DNA of 64,000 bases from Seriola aureovittata (taxonomy: Eukaryota; Chordata; Actinopteri; Carangiformes; Carangidae). Each line of letters begins with the position of its first letter. Within the stretch, counting starts at the first letter, position 1. The position numbers and the translations under genes are program-made. The stretch is taken from NCBI RefSeq assembly GCF_021018895.1, contig NC_079384.1, positions 19,171,140 to 19,235,139 of the forward strand, given 5' to 3'. Positions 35,666 to 47,240 of the stretch are shown in pieces. Below the pieces are notes generated by a model that saw nothing but the letters and a program-made list of their open reading frames with translations, did no database searches and had not been told where the DNA came from.

Positions 35666-38600
35666 TTATCAGTAATTGGGTCCAATTAAACTTGTTTTCA
35701 GATTAATCCTATGACCTCAAATGCTCGTCTACTGGTTAAATGCAGCTTGCTCGTGAACCACCTTGCTTTCAAGTGTTAGTGATCCTGTTCAATAGATCAA
35801 TAGTACTGTTCCTTGCAGCGAAATGGTTGATTGTGCTATTGTTCTTGCATGTTGTCATGATGGTCCAAGCAACGTGTTTACACCAAGTTAGACTGCGTTT
35901 CACTCCAGGGAAAGAAAGAGGCTGTAAAATAGTCTAATGATGCTTTTAATACATTTTATTTATACACTTCAAACACAAATTACATGACTAATGAGGTAAA
36001 AAGAAAGGTGACATCATAGCAACCATGGATGTGTCCAGGGAGAGGGTTTAAGGTGTTTGGTCTTCGATGGTGGGGACAGGAGGTCGGGGGCTGACCTGGA
36101 TGACCTGTCCACGTTGTGGTGGGAGGAGAAGTTCGGTGAGGATGAAGCGGGCCTGGTTGTGGAGGGTTTTGAGGCTGAGGAGGAGTTTGATTTGTGGGAC
36201 AGAGGTACTGTAGGAGTGAGTGAGCAGCAGAGTTGTGGATGTTCAGTACAGATGTTTGTTAAGGACTTTGGTGAAGTCAGGATGTGGACCAGAATTCCAG
36301 CACTAGAGAATGAGGATGGGTGATTGTCCTGTGGTAAAAAATAGGTTTGTTTTGTCATTTGTGTTGAGTTGGACTGAGAAACGCAATAGGCGTTGACATT
36401 AACCCCTGAGTAAAATTTACTTTGATCATTTTTCACTATGTTGTTGAACTGTTTCTGTGTTCTGAAACCTGGAACATACAGATTAATTTGAATAATTAGT
36501 CAGTTCCCTCAAAAACCCCAAAGTTCACTGATTATTTACAGTGTAGAATAATGCAGTTTTTGGCCTGGGACTGAAAATTTGAATCCATCTCTAGGAAAGA
36601 GGAATTTAAAGTCTTTGAAATGAGACTGAATTTTTTTTTTTTTTTGGAGGGTGCAAGGCTATTAACTCTTCTGTTTTGATGTTTTGTGGTCACATGTCAC
36701 ATTTCACATCTGTGTAAATCTGCTGGTTGTAATAATTTTCTCTGTTCAGCAGCTTTTACTATTTCTTCATCCAAATAAACTCAATTACTCAATTAAAAAC
36801 TAAACTAAATGTGAATTACTGTCACATGTCCACATACACAGACTCTGATTGGCTGACTGATGAAAGAGATATAGTAATGAATTTTACAAGTTGCAAACCT
36901 GAGCCAAGACGTGCCTGCTTGTTTGCCAGCCGGCGCCTTTTCTAAAATTATAATCATGTCCTAATTACTGGTGTGTTTCACTTGAGACTCTGAAGCTCTG
37001 TGGAAGGTTTAACACACCACTTACAATGTGTGATTATCTTTGTGTTGTCTGACACTTTGCTCCAGGCTTAATTTAAAGTTTTCAGCTTCTCTCAAGTTAG
37101 GTTTTGTGTATAAGGTGCTAATGTTTAATGGTCTAACAGCTGCAGTGCTGTGTTGGATCTGAATATCCGCTGTATTATCTCCAGAGTAGAACGAGTTTTA
37201 TATTAAAAATTATGGGTTACATGTGCCAAAGTGGCCAGTCGTGTAGGTAATCTCAGCAGATGCACACTTCATTTGCATTAGGCTGTCGTCTGATGATTAT
37301 TGGCAGTCTGACAGCTCAGGATCTCACATCTGTCAGTCTGTCTGCTGCTCCACTCGGGTGATGACGTCTGACAGTGTGAAAACATATTTTGTGTTGTTAT
37401 AGAAGGAATACATAAACAGTGAATAAGGCTGCTGTGGCGTTTTGTGGTTTTTCCTCCACATTCTTCTGTTTTTTTTTTTACAGCAGGTCACAAAGCTAAA
37501 ATATTACTTATTTAGATGTTTAATCATGATAATAGCTCCGCTGTGCTCACCACTGACCTGATGCTTCATTTGGACTCGGGGGCTCGGGGGAAAACGTCGT
37601 CCAAAATTCTGCATCTTATAAATCTTGGTGTTGTTGTTGTACTTTGTGTTTTGCAACATTTTAAGGCTCCACATTATTCATTTTAGTTATTAAATCTTCT
37701 TTGGTTCAGGATCAGAATAATTTAGACTGGCTAAACAGAATGAATGTGAAAGCAAATTCCTCACATACCTGACCCAGCTTCTCTATTTCATCGTTTACTG
37801 ATGACGTTTAACTGACACACTTTGGGTCTTTGCTGGACTTTATCTTTTAGGTTGACTTCACTGTGATTTGAATTTGAACACACTTCAGAGGCATAATGTA
37901 GTTGCAATGTATGTAGTTCCATTCCAGATCTCATTATGCATCGAATCAGTTACTAAAACAATAATATTTAAAATTATTTTAAAAGCATAACAATGGTTTC
38001 GATAGTGTGATGGTTCCTATACAACTTTACCCAGAATTAAAAATAGGATATTTCAGAGTGCATGCTCAGAATTTTCTTTCATTAGTATTCATGTCTACGC
38101 ACTAAGTAATCCAGGTCATCACCTCTCACTGGGAGGGAGACTTTTTCGGTGTCTGTGTCAAGTAAAATGTAAAGGACAAAGAATAATTTGTGTTCTCGTG
38201 TCTAGTGGTCTGCTGCTACTGCTGTTTTAATTCCCTCATGGTTTTAGCTACCAGTGATTTGCCACTGGGCCGCTTAAAAGATAAATGACACCTCTTGTAT
38301 CACCACTGATTAAGCCCTTAATAGGAATGGATTTGGTGAGTGATGAGAGGAAGAAGGCCAGAAAGTATAAGATCATTGACAGAGTGCAGAAATTTCCATC
38401 AATTGAAGGGCCCACAGTGATCAGAGATGAGGTGAAGAGCAAAGTCCTTTAAATTTCCTCCCAAAAATATTTGAAAAGTAAAGTCCCACTACACCAGCCG
38501 ACAGAATATAACAGCACGTTTGAATGGCAGTCCTGAACATTTTGTTTATTCTGTTATAAAGATGACTGACAGTCTCTTTATTTGGTTTTCCTCTCCACAG

Positions 38601-38882
38601 GGCTAAGTGAGGCTGCTTGTCCATCTTTCCAAAAGCACAGTAAATTTGTCTATCGTTGCAGCCTGTCAAAAACACTGTCCACAATTATGTCCAGGTTCTC
38701 TCTGAAATCCTTTTTCTTAATGTCAGCAAATCACATGTGTGGAGTCAGACTGAAATCAGAGCAGAAAACCAGCAGCGTCGTCTCTGTCCTTGGTGCTGAA
38801 AGGAGGCAGCTCTGTGGAGTGTTTGTATGAACAGGCTTGTCTCTGTCCGTGGTGCTGAAAGAAAGCCACATAAAACAACAGA

Positions 38883-38886
<4 letters not shown>

Positions 38887-38934
<48 letters not shown>
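38887..38934 (+). repeat. (TA)n microsatellite, about 24 units
   Basis: An uninterrupted TA run directly abutting the truncated 5' side of the SINE at 38938. Confidence 0.95.
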
Positions 38935-38935
<1 letters not shown>

Positions 38936-38937
38936 TT

Positions 38938-39055
38938 AGGCTCAGTCCTTAATGCAGCGGCCATGGGTTCAAGTCTGACCCATGGCCCTTTGCTGCATGT
39001 CATCCCCTCTCTCTCCCCCAACTTTCCTGTCCCTATCTGTCCTATCCCCCCATAA
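38938..39055 (+). mobile_element. tRNA-derived SINE, 5'-truncated
   Basis: From the B-box region (GCAGCGGCCATGGGTTCAAG) it continues with 'tttgctgcatgtcatcccct', 'ctctctcccccaactttcct' and a short A-rich end. It belongs to the same family as the full copy at 312-471: both share the 'CGGCCATGGGTT' block. The A-box part is replaced by the TA microsatellite. Confidence 0.7.
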
Positions 39056-39109
39056 AAGTTAGAATTAGCTCCACCTGCTGTTTACGCTTTACATGCTGTA
39101 TATGCTTAC

Positions 39110-39310
39110 ATGCAAGGCTCTGAGAGAGTCCATTCTGCTTTATAAGTTACTCTAAGTAAATTACAATACTTATACTTAAACAATACTACTTACTACTACT
39201 TATACGTAATTTTATATAAATAATATTCTGAATGCAGTACTTTTACTTGAAATATGGATTATTACTGCTTTTACTTAAGTAAAAGATATAAATTCTTCTA
39301 CCACTGATAC
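39110..39310 (+). repeat. Fish dispersed repeat rich in 'acttttactt' units
   Basis: It contains 'cagtacttttacttgaaata', 'cttttacttaagtaaaagat' and an ending 'attcttctaccactgatac'. This closely follows the end of a repeat common in teleosts ('...acttcttccaccactg'). Related pieces occur at 6574-6660 in intron 1 of SNTX-like copy A and near 12075. Confidence 0.5.
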
Positions 39311-41184
39311 ATATATTCATCCAGACAACATATTTTCTCACTCGCAACTTGTTGTACCGAGGTAAGACAGAAGGTTTGGTTTCATTTGTCAACATGTCTG
39401 AGATTAAACACAAAAGAAGTAAATGAAATTGCCTCTCACGGCTTTGAAAGTTACATTTAACAAATTGAGCAGGAACAAACTCAATCTCCAGGTTACCAAC
39501 AGAAGACAATAACAACTACTTTAGGTAGTTCAAATGAAAACCTTTCACTATATGTGGGATGGAAGTTGTGCAAATACAGTAAACCTACCTGTAATCGTTC
39601 TTTGCTCTTATGACTTGTCTATACAACATGTATCTCTGTTTGTAGATGGAGCAAAAGTGTAATTTAATGTTCTAAACCACAAGTTTCAGCCGTGGGTTTA
39701 AAATAAAAATAAACAAAAAAAGTCTATTCCAAATAAAATCTATTAAATTTCTTGCCATTCAGGAGAAAATATTGTTTATTTCTGAAGAAATAAAATCTTG
39801 GGATATTTTAATATTCTTTTTCAGTTGGCAGCAGGTGCTTATAATAAAATCTGAGAATATTGTCACCCAGTGAAACTCACAGCCTCCATAAAGCCTTTTG
39901 GAGATTAATAGGTCCAGCAAGAAGCCAGAGTTTATGGTGGCAGATCACAGAGGCTGCTAAATCCCCAAGTAAACCAGCCGCTTTCTCTGATTTTCCAGCC
40001 AGCAAGAGCTCTGGGACACAAAGCCCCAGACTGCTGGTTGATTACCTGCCAGAGAGAGGAGGGGGTCTGATAAACTTACCAATCTACAATACATTGTTTG
40101 TACATCACTGGCATAAAATTGTGTTTGGCAGCTGGCTGGTGTGAAGTTCCCACCCTGTATGTAGCATAGGAATGTTTGCAAATATGCGTGAAAAGGCCAA
40201 AGACTCCAAATCACACATTCATTTTTCCAACCTAAACAGGATTTCCCCCGTTTCTGTGGCATTTATTAGCTATTCAGCTCAGTCACAAATTCAATAATCT
40301 GACCTTAAGGATCAAAAAGAAATGTGCAAATTTAATGCTAAAATGTCAAGCAATGCATCTTGGCATTACTTTTTATGTACAGATTGCTTTCTATCTTTGT
40401 ATGTGTTCATGTAATACAACCACACAGAGTGCTGCTGCCTAGCTGGAGAGGGAAATTCCCCTGAAACAGTATTTTGGGACCTTGATGTCTTCACTGTGAT
40501 ATATTTCCTGACCTGTTAAATGAAGCAGAGGCAGAATTGTTTGTTTTCACATGCCGGTACACTAAGAAATTACCTTCAGGAAGGAGTAGAAAGGCTGAGC
40601 TGTTACACAAATATCAAAATTAAATTAGCATGTTCTTGAAATGTAAACTGCAAATTTGTCTTCACAACCTGCATATTCTCAGAAAACCCCCCAATCACAG
40701 AAGGGACAAAACTCCTGCCAAAATGTGGCCTCCTCCATTTTCAAGTCTTGCATCTGTGGCCAGATGGAAGGCCTGTGAAGGATTGAGGGATCGTGTGATT
40801 GGTGTCACTTGCTAGAGTGAGTGCTATGCATGTGATGACTGTGTTGTTGAGGTCTTAGAGGTCGTGTATAGGGAGGCTGATGATTTTGTTGGTATGGAAC
40901 TGTCGCCTTACAGGAAAAGGCGTCTGGGTTCATTAACAGCATGCTCTAAGAGCAGAGATTAAAATTACACAATAAAATTACAAAATGCTCATAAGTAAAT
41001 AAATAATGTTTCTTACAAATTATGTTTTCAAAAGATGCATGAATTTGTCTTTTATCTCTCATAGACTCTATCATGGCATCTATCTTATCCAGGTTTTGAG
41101 ATATCCAACTCTTAGATTTCTGCCTTCACCCCAGTACAGTGGAGGTGAATATATGTGTGCAGCTCACAGCACTGGAAATCCTAA

Positions 41185-41305
41185 AGGAGTTTTTTTTAAA
41201 TCGAAAACAACTGGACTAGGTTATTTGTCTGGGAAGACGTTTCACCTCTCAACCAAGAGGCTTCATCAGTTCATGTACGCATCTGACCAGGCTAGGACTG
41301 GAAAT
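41185..41305 (+). repeat. Fish retroelement-derived repeat end
   Basis: The segments 'aaaacaactggactaggtta', 'gggaagacgtttcacctctc' and 'aagaggcttcatcagttcat' form a block that I recognise from many teleost non-coding regions. The element class is uncertain to me. Confidence 0.45.
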
Positions 41306-43535
41306 GTATAAAAAGTCAACATTATCTCTTTCCAGAAACAGTGTCCCTGCAGCTCTAGATAATCCACAGAGCGTGTTGTCACACGTTTTCACTGGAACCA
41401 TTTTTCATGTATATGAGCTGTGAGCTAAATTTCCTTCACTTCCACTGTGCTGGGGTCCAGGCAGAACTGAAAATTTTGAAAACCTGGAGAAATGAAAACT
41501 CTCTGTATGGAGATATACTGCAAGATATATGTAATTTGGGCGAACTCACCCTTTAATTCCCTCACTTTTCTCAAGACAGACAGCAGGAGAGAAATTCTGA
41601 GGAGGATAAAATTCATGGATGTTCAGTCCTGAGCTCACGGAGTCACCCCACATGGGTCCAGAGTCAGCCTCCCCCACCCTCAGCATTCATTAAACTAATT
41701 AAACTTGTTGCTGTTTGAGGCTCCCCAGTCTGCTGCCATGAGGAGAAATTTAAACCTCACATCAGTTCCCTCACCATGTCTCTGACAGGTGCAACAAGAT
41801 TCATTTTTAATTGAAAACACCTGACTGACTGCAATTTCAAAACTGAATGATTGATTGATCAAGCCTGAGAAGCTAGACGGCGTCCCCTCACTGAAGGCCC
41901 TCACATGCACTGCGAGGATCTTGGTGCTGAGCAGAGTTCATTTGGATACTCAGCAAGCTGAATGAGCTCTAGCAGGCTGGCAAATTGAATTCTAACTCGT
42001 GGGCAAGGTTTTCTTAATTGTGCATGACAAATTGAACAGAATCTGCAGAGGTTCATTCATCAAAACGTCCATTTGTCTGGCCCTCCGTCCCACCAAATGT
42101 CTTTCAGTCCATATCGGTACACACATTTAAGAGTTCCCAGTTGTACTTAAATCTGGCTGAAGCCTGAAGATCTGCTGTGCTTCTCAGCACTGATTCCCCA
42201 TTTAGCCAGTTCAGGAAAATTAAACACATGCATCATTTCAACAACAGGATGCATGAGCTTTGTTTAAACCAGCAGCATTTTGTCTTTGTCCAGATCCCCA
42301 AATGTTTCTCATGTGCAGTTTCTTTTTTCTTGCCACATACATGGGATTATTGAGAAAACAATCTCACCGCGAGGTCCATTAACAGTTGGCCTGGACCTCT
42401 CTATCATATCACATGACCTTCATCTGCAGATGTAACGTAGGAGGAGTCACAGGAGATTTGTGTAGAATGAACATGTGAAAGACTGGGTGTTTAGCTTGGA
42501 TAGCTTACTACTGACCTCCTTAGGTTGTCATAATTTAATCAAATTCAGATTGTTTTGGAATATGCACCATTTATGCAACCTTTTCAATCAACTACATTAC
42601 TAAAGGTCTTAAAGATTTTTATGCAACTATATTATACAAGAAAAAGGCTGCCACAAGCCATGAGACTCTTATCATGTCAGGTGATAATATAATTTGCTTC
42701 GTATTCCCAAACATGTCGAACATGACACCAGAAAGTCTGCAGTTAATTAATTTATCACAAAATAAAAATGAAGCTATCCTGGACTCTTAACTTGATTTGT
42801 ATAACTGTAACTCTGACGTGTACATCTGTAAGACTTTAGCTTACTTTGCTAAAATGTACTGTATGTTTATCAATATGTGAAATTAATAACTACATATGTG
42901 AAATGAATCAGCTTTAAGCTAAATAAACTGAGGACAGCAGCATTAGCTAAAACAGCAAGTGTCGGCAAACATCAATGCACCTAATCAATACCAATGTTGA
43001 CAAATTACATGTTGGTGTCCACCTATGTTTCATAAGTAGTCCAGGTAATATGCATCAAATTTGAGGTGATATGTTCACTTTTTCATCACATAACATGACA
43101 CCTGGCACATTTGTACATTTTGGGGTCTTGCAACATTTTCAGAAATTGAGCCGCCTCCTGGCGGCTATTTTAGTTTTTACCCATGACTGAATTATGTATT
43201 TTACGTCATATTGCCTGAACCAATCTTGATAAAACAGAAAAGGTGATGTGTAATTTTATGTTTTTAGGGACAATGATTACAATGATACCATCCAAACATC
43301 CTAAACTGCTCAGGTTACTAGTTAATGGTGAATTTAGTGATGTTATAAGAAGGAAATTACATTAATTGAGACCTGTCTGTATCCTGTCAGTTGCATACAC
43401 TAGATTATAGAGTGACTGTAAAGAAGCTAGTGTAATGCAAGATGCAAACACCAGCTGTGTTCGCCGGTGGCAGCTCGTGGGCTGAAATGAGGATTCTCCG
43501 GTCCAGTCCAGCACACAATCATCACACCTGACCTT

Positions 43536-43726
43536 CGTTATATCGAGATAACGAAATAATTAATTCGTTATATTGAGAAAACAATTTTTGTTATCTTGTG
43601 TTAATGAAATAATTAATTTCATTAATTATTAATTAAATTAATGAAATAATTAATTTCATTATCACGAGAAAACGATCTTTGTTATATCAAGATAACGAAA
43701 TAATAAGTCATTATAACGAGAAAACA
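43536..43726. repeat. AT-rich palindromic repeat block
   Basis: The block has repeated near-palindromes of the type TTCGTTATATCGAGATAACG and a 23-nt near-palindrome. The latter is present as two identical copies at 43602-43624 and 43639-43661 (core TAATGAAATAATTAA). The outer parts (43540-43560 and 43681-43700) are related in sequence. It could fold into cruciforms. It may be the end of a DNA transposon. Confidence 0.7.
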
Positions 43727-44099
43727 GTGCCAAATAAAGAAAAAAACCGTGCAAAAATAAAAAAGGGGCGTGGCCTTTCTCGGCTTCCGTAAATCTGACA
43801 TAATGATGTGATAAAAACATTTGGTTATATCAGTGGCATTATCTTATTGCCCTTCAACGCGAAATTTAAATTTTGCACGATTTCATCATCTTAAAAGACT
43901 TGTTTACTATTTGAGGTTGAGGTATGAGAGGTTGCACAAAAACCTAGACGTGAAAAGTTTTATTGAATGCATCTCTGAGTCAATATTTTACGTACACGAA
44001 CCGTTTCCGATACATTGATTTATTTGTGGCGGCCAGTCACTATTAACCGCCATATATTTATTTTCTATATAAATCATCTATAGTCGCACTGTCTGTCCC

Positions 44100-44489
44100 C
44101 TGCCTTGCTCTCTCTGCTCTTCGGGAGTGGCGGGACTGCAGGTGCCCTGTGCGCGCACGGGCGCACGCGCGCACGCGCGCACGGGCGCACGGGGCAAACA
44201 GCACGGAGGAGGCTGCGTCAGAAACGGAACCAGGTGAAGTAAAGCTAACTGATTACTGAAGATTACTGGAGTTGACGACAACTATCACTGAACTTTATTG
44301 TAAGTGAAAGTATAAAGTAAAAGGCCAATAAGAACTTTATCTAACAACCTGTTCAACAAGCAACAAACAGAAAAGAGAAATTTTCAACTATTTCCTCCAC
44401 GGACTTCCGGTGTCTTTTAGACAACTACATGGCGCTGGTTAAGCTAATGGCGAACTTCCAGGAAACGCTACAACGACAGCTGTCTGTAG
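44100..44489 (+). other. CpG-rich segment with a possible first exon ending at 44489
   Basis: A CpG-rich stretch with a GCGCGCAC-type repeat (44151-44193) is followed by a leader. An ATG at 44429-44431 in fair context opens 20 codons (beginning MALVKLMANF) and reaches a GTAG/GTGAGG donor at 44490. The 61-nt coding part ends in phase 1, which fits receptor exon 2. It could be an alternative first exon without signal peptide, a first exon of a transposon-encoded gene, or chance. No transcript evidence is available here. Confidence 0.25.
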
Positions 44490-44699
44490 GTGAGGCTAAC
44501 TGATTATCTTAGTGTCCCAAAAATCTTAAAACGTGACACATCAATTCAGATCCTATATTGAATTTATTCTTTAAAAAAAAAAGAACCAGTAATAATCTGA
44601 GCGGGACCAATACATGCATGGATAAGGTAAAGATAAGATCACTTACACTGAATACGCGTTTGAGAAAATGTCTAACCCAGAATCTGGGTTTATTGATCA

Positions 44700-44763
44700 T
44701 GCTAATCGTTTAGATTAATCGACAATTCGATAAAATGAAAAATAGTTGTTAGTGGCAACCCTA
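44700..44763 (-). repeat. hAT-like element terminal fragment
   Basis: Read on the minus strand it begins CTAGGGTTGCCACTAACAAC and continues with 'tcgaattgtcgattaatcta'. This is a variant of the '(A)GGGCTGCAACTAACGATT... GATTAATC' end found in many fish hAT-like non-autonomous elements. I could not identify the other end. Confidence 0.5.
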
Positions 44764-45417
44764 GCAAATTCCCTGTTGCAAGCTTGCTCAGGATTTTTAA
44801 TATTTTGCAATGGCAGTCAAATATAATCTGTGATACCAAGTGCAAAAGTCCCTTAGAGAACCCAAGTAAACATGTTAATTTGACTTACTAATGAGTCACT
44901 GTGGCTACTGATTAAGATTAAGTGTTGTGGTCCATGTTCTTGAAATAGCCCAAGGCCTCTGTGTGAGATATTAGGAACATGTGTAATCCCTGTCCTTGTG
45001 TAATTTCAAATGGTATAATTTTACCACAGTGCTCTGTACAATTAAATTAAACTGAACATGCACTGATGAAAGCTGACAAAAGGTTTTAGCAAAATTAGTA
45101 TGTTACTATGGAAATCTTAGTTATGATTACTGGTATTTGTAGCACGATGCAACAGAATTGACAGGATTTTGGAGTTGGGTTCCCTCATTAAATCACAGAA
45201 GTTTGCTCCCATGTTATCCATCTCCCTTTTCCTGTCTGAACATATGCTGTACATACTGTTTTTCTCCACATTTGCTAGCATGTATTTAAAGTGTCAGTTG
45301 AATGTAGTCGTTACCATCGTTGCTGATTAGTTGCTAGTTAATTTCACCACTTCTCCATAAGTGAACTACTTAATTAGCGGTCTCACATTAAAAGAAACAA
45401 AGCACATATACTGTGTG

Positions 45418-45420
<3 letters not shown>

Positions 45421-45458
<38 letters not shown>
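45421..45458 (+). repeat. Poly-T run of 38
   Basis: An uninterrupted run of T about 580 bp before receptor exon 2. It could be the poly-A tail of a minus-strand retroposon, but I see no element body next to it. Confidence 0.95.
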
Positions 45459-45461
<3 letters not shown>

Positions 45462-45890
45462 GTGTCATGTAACTGAGCCTCTTTGGGAAGATTTCTGCTT
45501 TTTTAAACATAATTCTGCTTAATTGGGTTTTGGACTATAATGGTGTTTTTAAGTCTTTGCTTTTTATTTGATTTATTCAGTTAAAGTGTGACATGTTGTA
45601 CTTTTGCATTTTTTAGTTAATCTTGTTCAGAGTTAAGTAACTTTGCTTACTCACCGTGCTTGTTAGAAATCAGTGATGATGTCAACTCAATTTAGAATGG
45701 AAACAGTCTTGTGTTTTAATCACATCATGCATTTTGCGTCAAATTAGTGAAGATTGGCACTTCAATAAATTTTTAACTGCAGCAGTATTTCTGTTCCAAG
45801 GTGGTCGGCCTTGACTATAAGGTATCATGAGAAACCATACATCATCTCACCAGAATTTCAATAACTGAAGCAAACCGAGAAACCACAGAC

Positions 45891-46030
45891 TCGGTTCCCT
45901 GCGTAACTCAGTGGCTACTGTTTCTGCCCTTTGGTGGTTAAATCCCCAGTCCTGCTGCTATGTAAAACCAGGTTTCGGCAAAGAGTGTCCAGCTGCCATA
46001 CTAATCCCTTTCTTTTCCCTGCCTCTACCT
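45891..46030 (+). mobile_element. tRNA-SINE-like remnant abutting receptor exon 2
   Basis: The sequence has an A-box-like 'GCGTAACTCAGTGGCTAC' and a B-box-like 'GGTGGTTAAATCCCC' at tRNA-like spacing, then 'cctgctgctatgtaaaacca'. The similarity to a fish tRNA-SINE is moderate. It ends within the polypyrimidine stretch that forms the exon 2 acceptor. Confidence 0.4.
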
Positions 46031-46036
46031 GTCCAG

Positions 46037-46192
46037 GTGCGATATTCGAGGAGAACGCAGTGCGGGACGATGAAGTGTTCCAGCTCGCCGTGTCTGACCT
46101 CAGTCTGAGCGATGACATCCTGCAGAGCGAAAAGATCACACACTCTATTAAACTCATCGAGCCCAACAACCCTTTCCAGGCGGTGCAGGAAG
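46037..46192 (+). CDS. grid1: Glutamate receptor delta-1-like, coding exon 2 (amino-terminal domain)
   Basis: The exon lies between CTACCTGTCCAG (ending 46036) and a GTAAGG donor at 46193. It is 156 nt, enters in phase 1 and leaves in phase 1. It encodes the residues after [28 protein letters not shown], then a DDILQSEKI block and NNPFQAVQE. This is the first part of the bilobed amino-terminal domain that binds cerebellin in GluD receptors. The [12 protein letters not shown] stretch fits GluD1 better than GluD2, so I call grid1. Fish often have two grid1 paralogues, and a or b cannot be decided here. The next exon lies beyond the window. Confidence 0.9.
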
Positions 46193-46809
46193 GTAAGGAC
46201 GCCTTGTGAAGCATGTTTACATTGTGTGACTCTGTGTGTGCCTGTGTGTGAGAGATGCTCTCGGTTTCGACTCCGGTGCTTTCTGCAGATTGGAATTTGT
46301 TTGTTGTTGCTGCACTGTGTGTGTGTGCATGCATGTGTCTGTCTTTCCGGCCTGGTCCTGATTGTTAATCTTTATATTTTGCTGGTTCTGTCTCTTGGTG
46401 AAGACTTCTCACGGCTAATGACCCAGGTATCAACCTACTAAATGCTGTTTAAAATCATGGCAGCTGCCTGCTCTGTTTCTCCTCCCAGAGGATACTGTTG
46501 GTCTTTGATGCTGCACCGCAGAGCCTCTCCTTCGCCCTCTCTCTCCTGTCTTATTGTTTCCTTTGAGACCGATTCTCTCCACCACACACACTTCGTTCTC
46601 ACTCTCTCTCTACAACTCTCTCTCCCTTGCTGTCCCCTGGTTTCTTTCAGAGGAAGCTAGGGGGAAGCACTGAGTCGAGCTGCATTGAATCCAGCTGTAA
46701 TTTTCCATATAATTGCCATCAAAGAGGCTTGCAGGCCTCTTAGCTGTGAAAAGAGCTAATCTGATGCAGAATGGGTTTGCTGAGAGTGTTTATGTTCAGA
46801 CCTGAGGGT

Positions 46810-47240
46810 CCAGAAAAGGCAGTGATGATGGTGATGATGATTATGCTGGATGATGCTGATAAAAAGTGATTTTGTTTTGCTGCAAATAATGAAGGTTGAT
46901 GATGTCGTCGGGATGATAATGGATATCACTGAAAATTGTGCTGATGAGTATTAAGATGATTCTGACACTGGTGATGATGTGAGTGTTGAGCATGAGGATC
47001 CCTGTGGTGATTGTTAAGATGATGAATACAATATTTATAATGAAAATAATTGAAGCATATTAATGTCTGTTATGATGAAGAAGATGCTGGTAAAGACAAG
47101 GATTAGGTGACGATGAGGATGAAAGTGTGTTTTTGATTGTGGCAATAATTATGATGATTATGGTGATGGAGATGCTGGTTTTTTTATGACAATTGTGCTG
47201 TTGATGAAGAAGATGATGCAATCATTACTGCTGATGATAT
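46810..47240 (+). repeat. Degenerate GAT/ATG triplet-rich low-complexity region
   Basis: Many GATGAT, TGATGA and GATGCTGAT units are scattered over about 430 bp with frequent substitutions. It looks like an old expanded GAT array. A similar, weaker stretch lies at 26540-26880. Confidence 0.7.

Larger units (their letters stand above)
29796..46036 (+). other. grid1: Intron 1 of the GRID1-like gene (16.2 kb)
   Basis: It is bounded by GTAAGA at 29796 and a CTACCTGTCCAG acceptor ending at 46036. It opens with a poly-T run (about 29820-29846). It contains pyrimidine and purine tracts (30330-30465, 31058-31140), a LINE 3' end (35195-35665), microsatellites, a SINE (38938-39055), other fish repeats (39110-39310, 41185-41305), an AT-rich palindromic block (43536-43726), a CpG-rich possible first exon (44100-44489), a hAT-like end (44700-44763) and a 38-T run (45421-45458). 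The remaining stretches show no gene. Confidence 0.85.

Noticed and set aside
36014..36436. 140-codon Ser/Pro-rich frame on the minus strand and an 88-codon acidic frame on the plus strand
   Set aside because: Opposite-strand readings of the same G-rich segment. I recognise no domain, and no splice sites or partner exons are evident.
38837..39055. Ile-Tyr repeat frame
   Set aside because: Translation of the TA microsatellite and the adjoining SINE.
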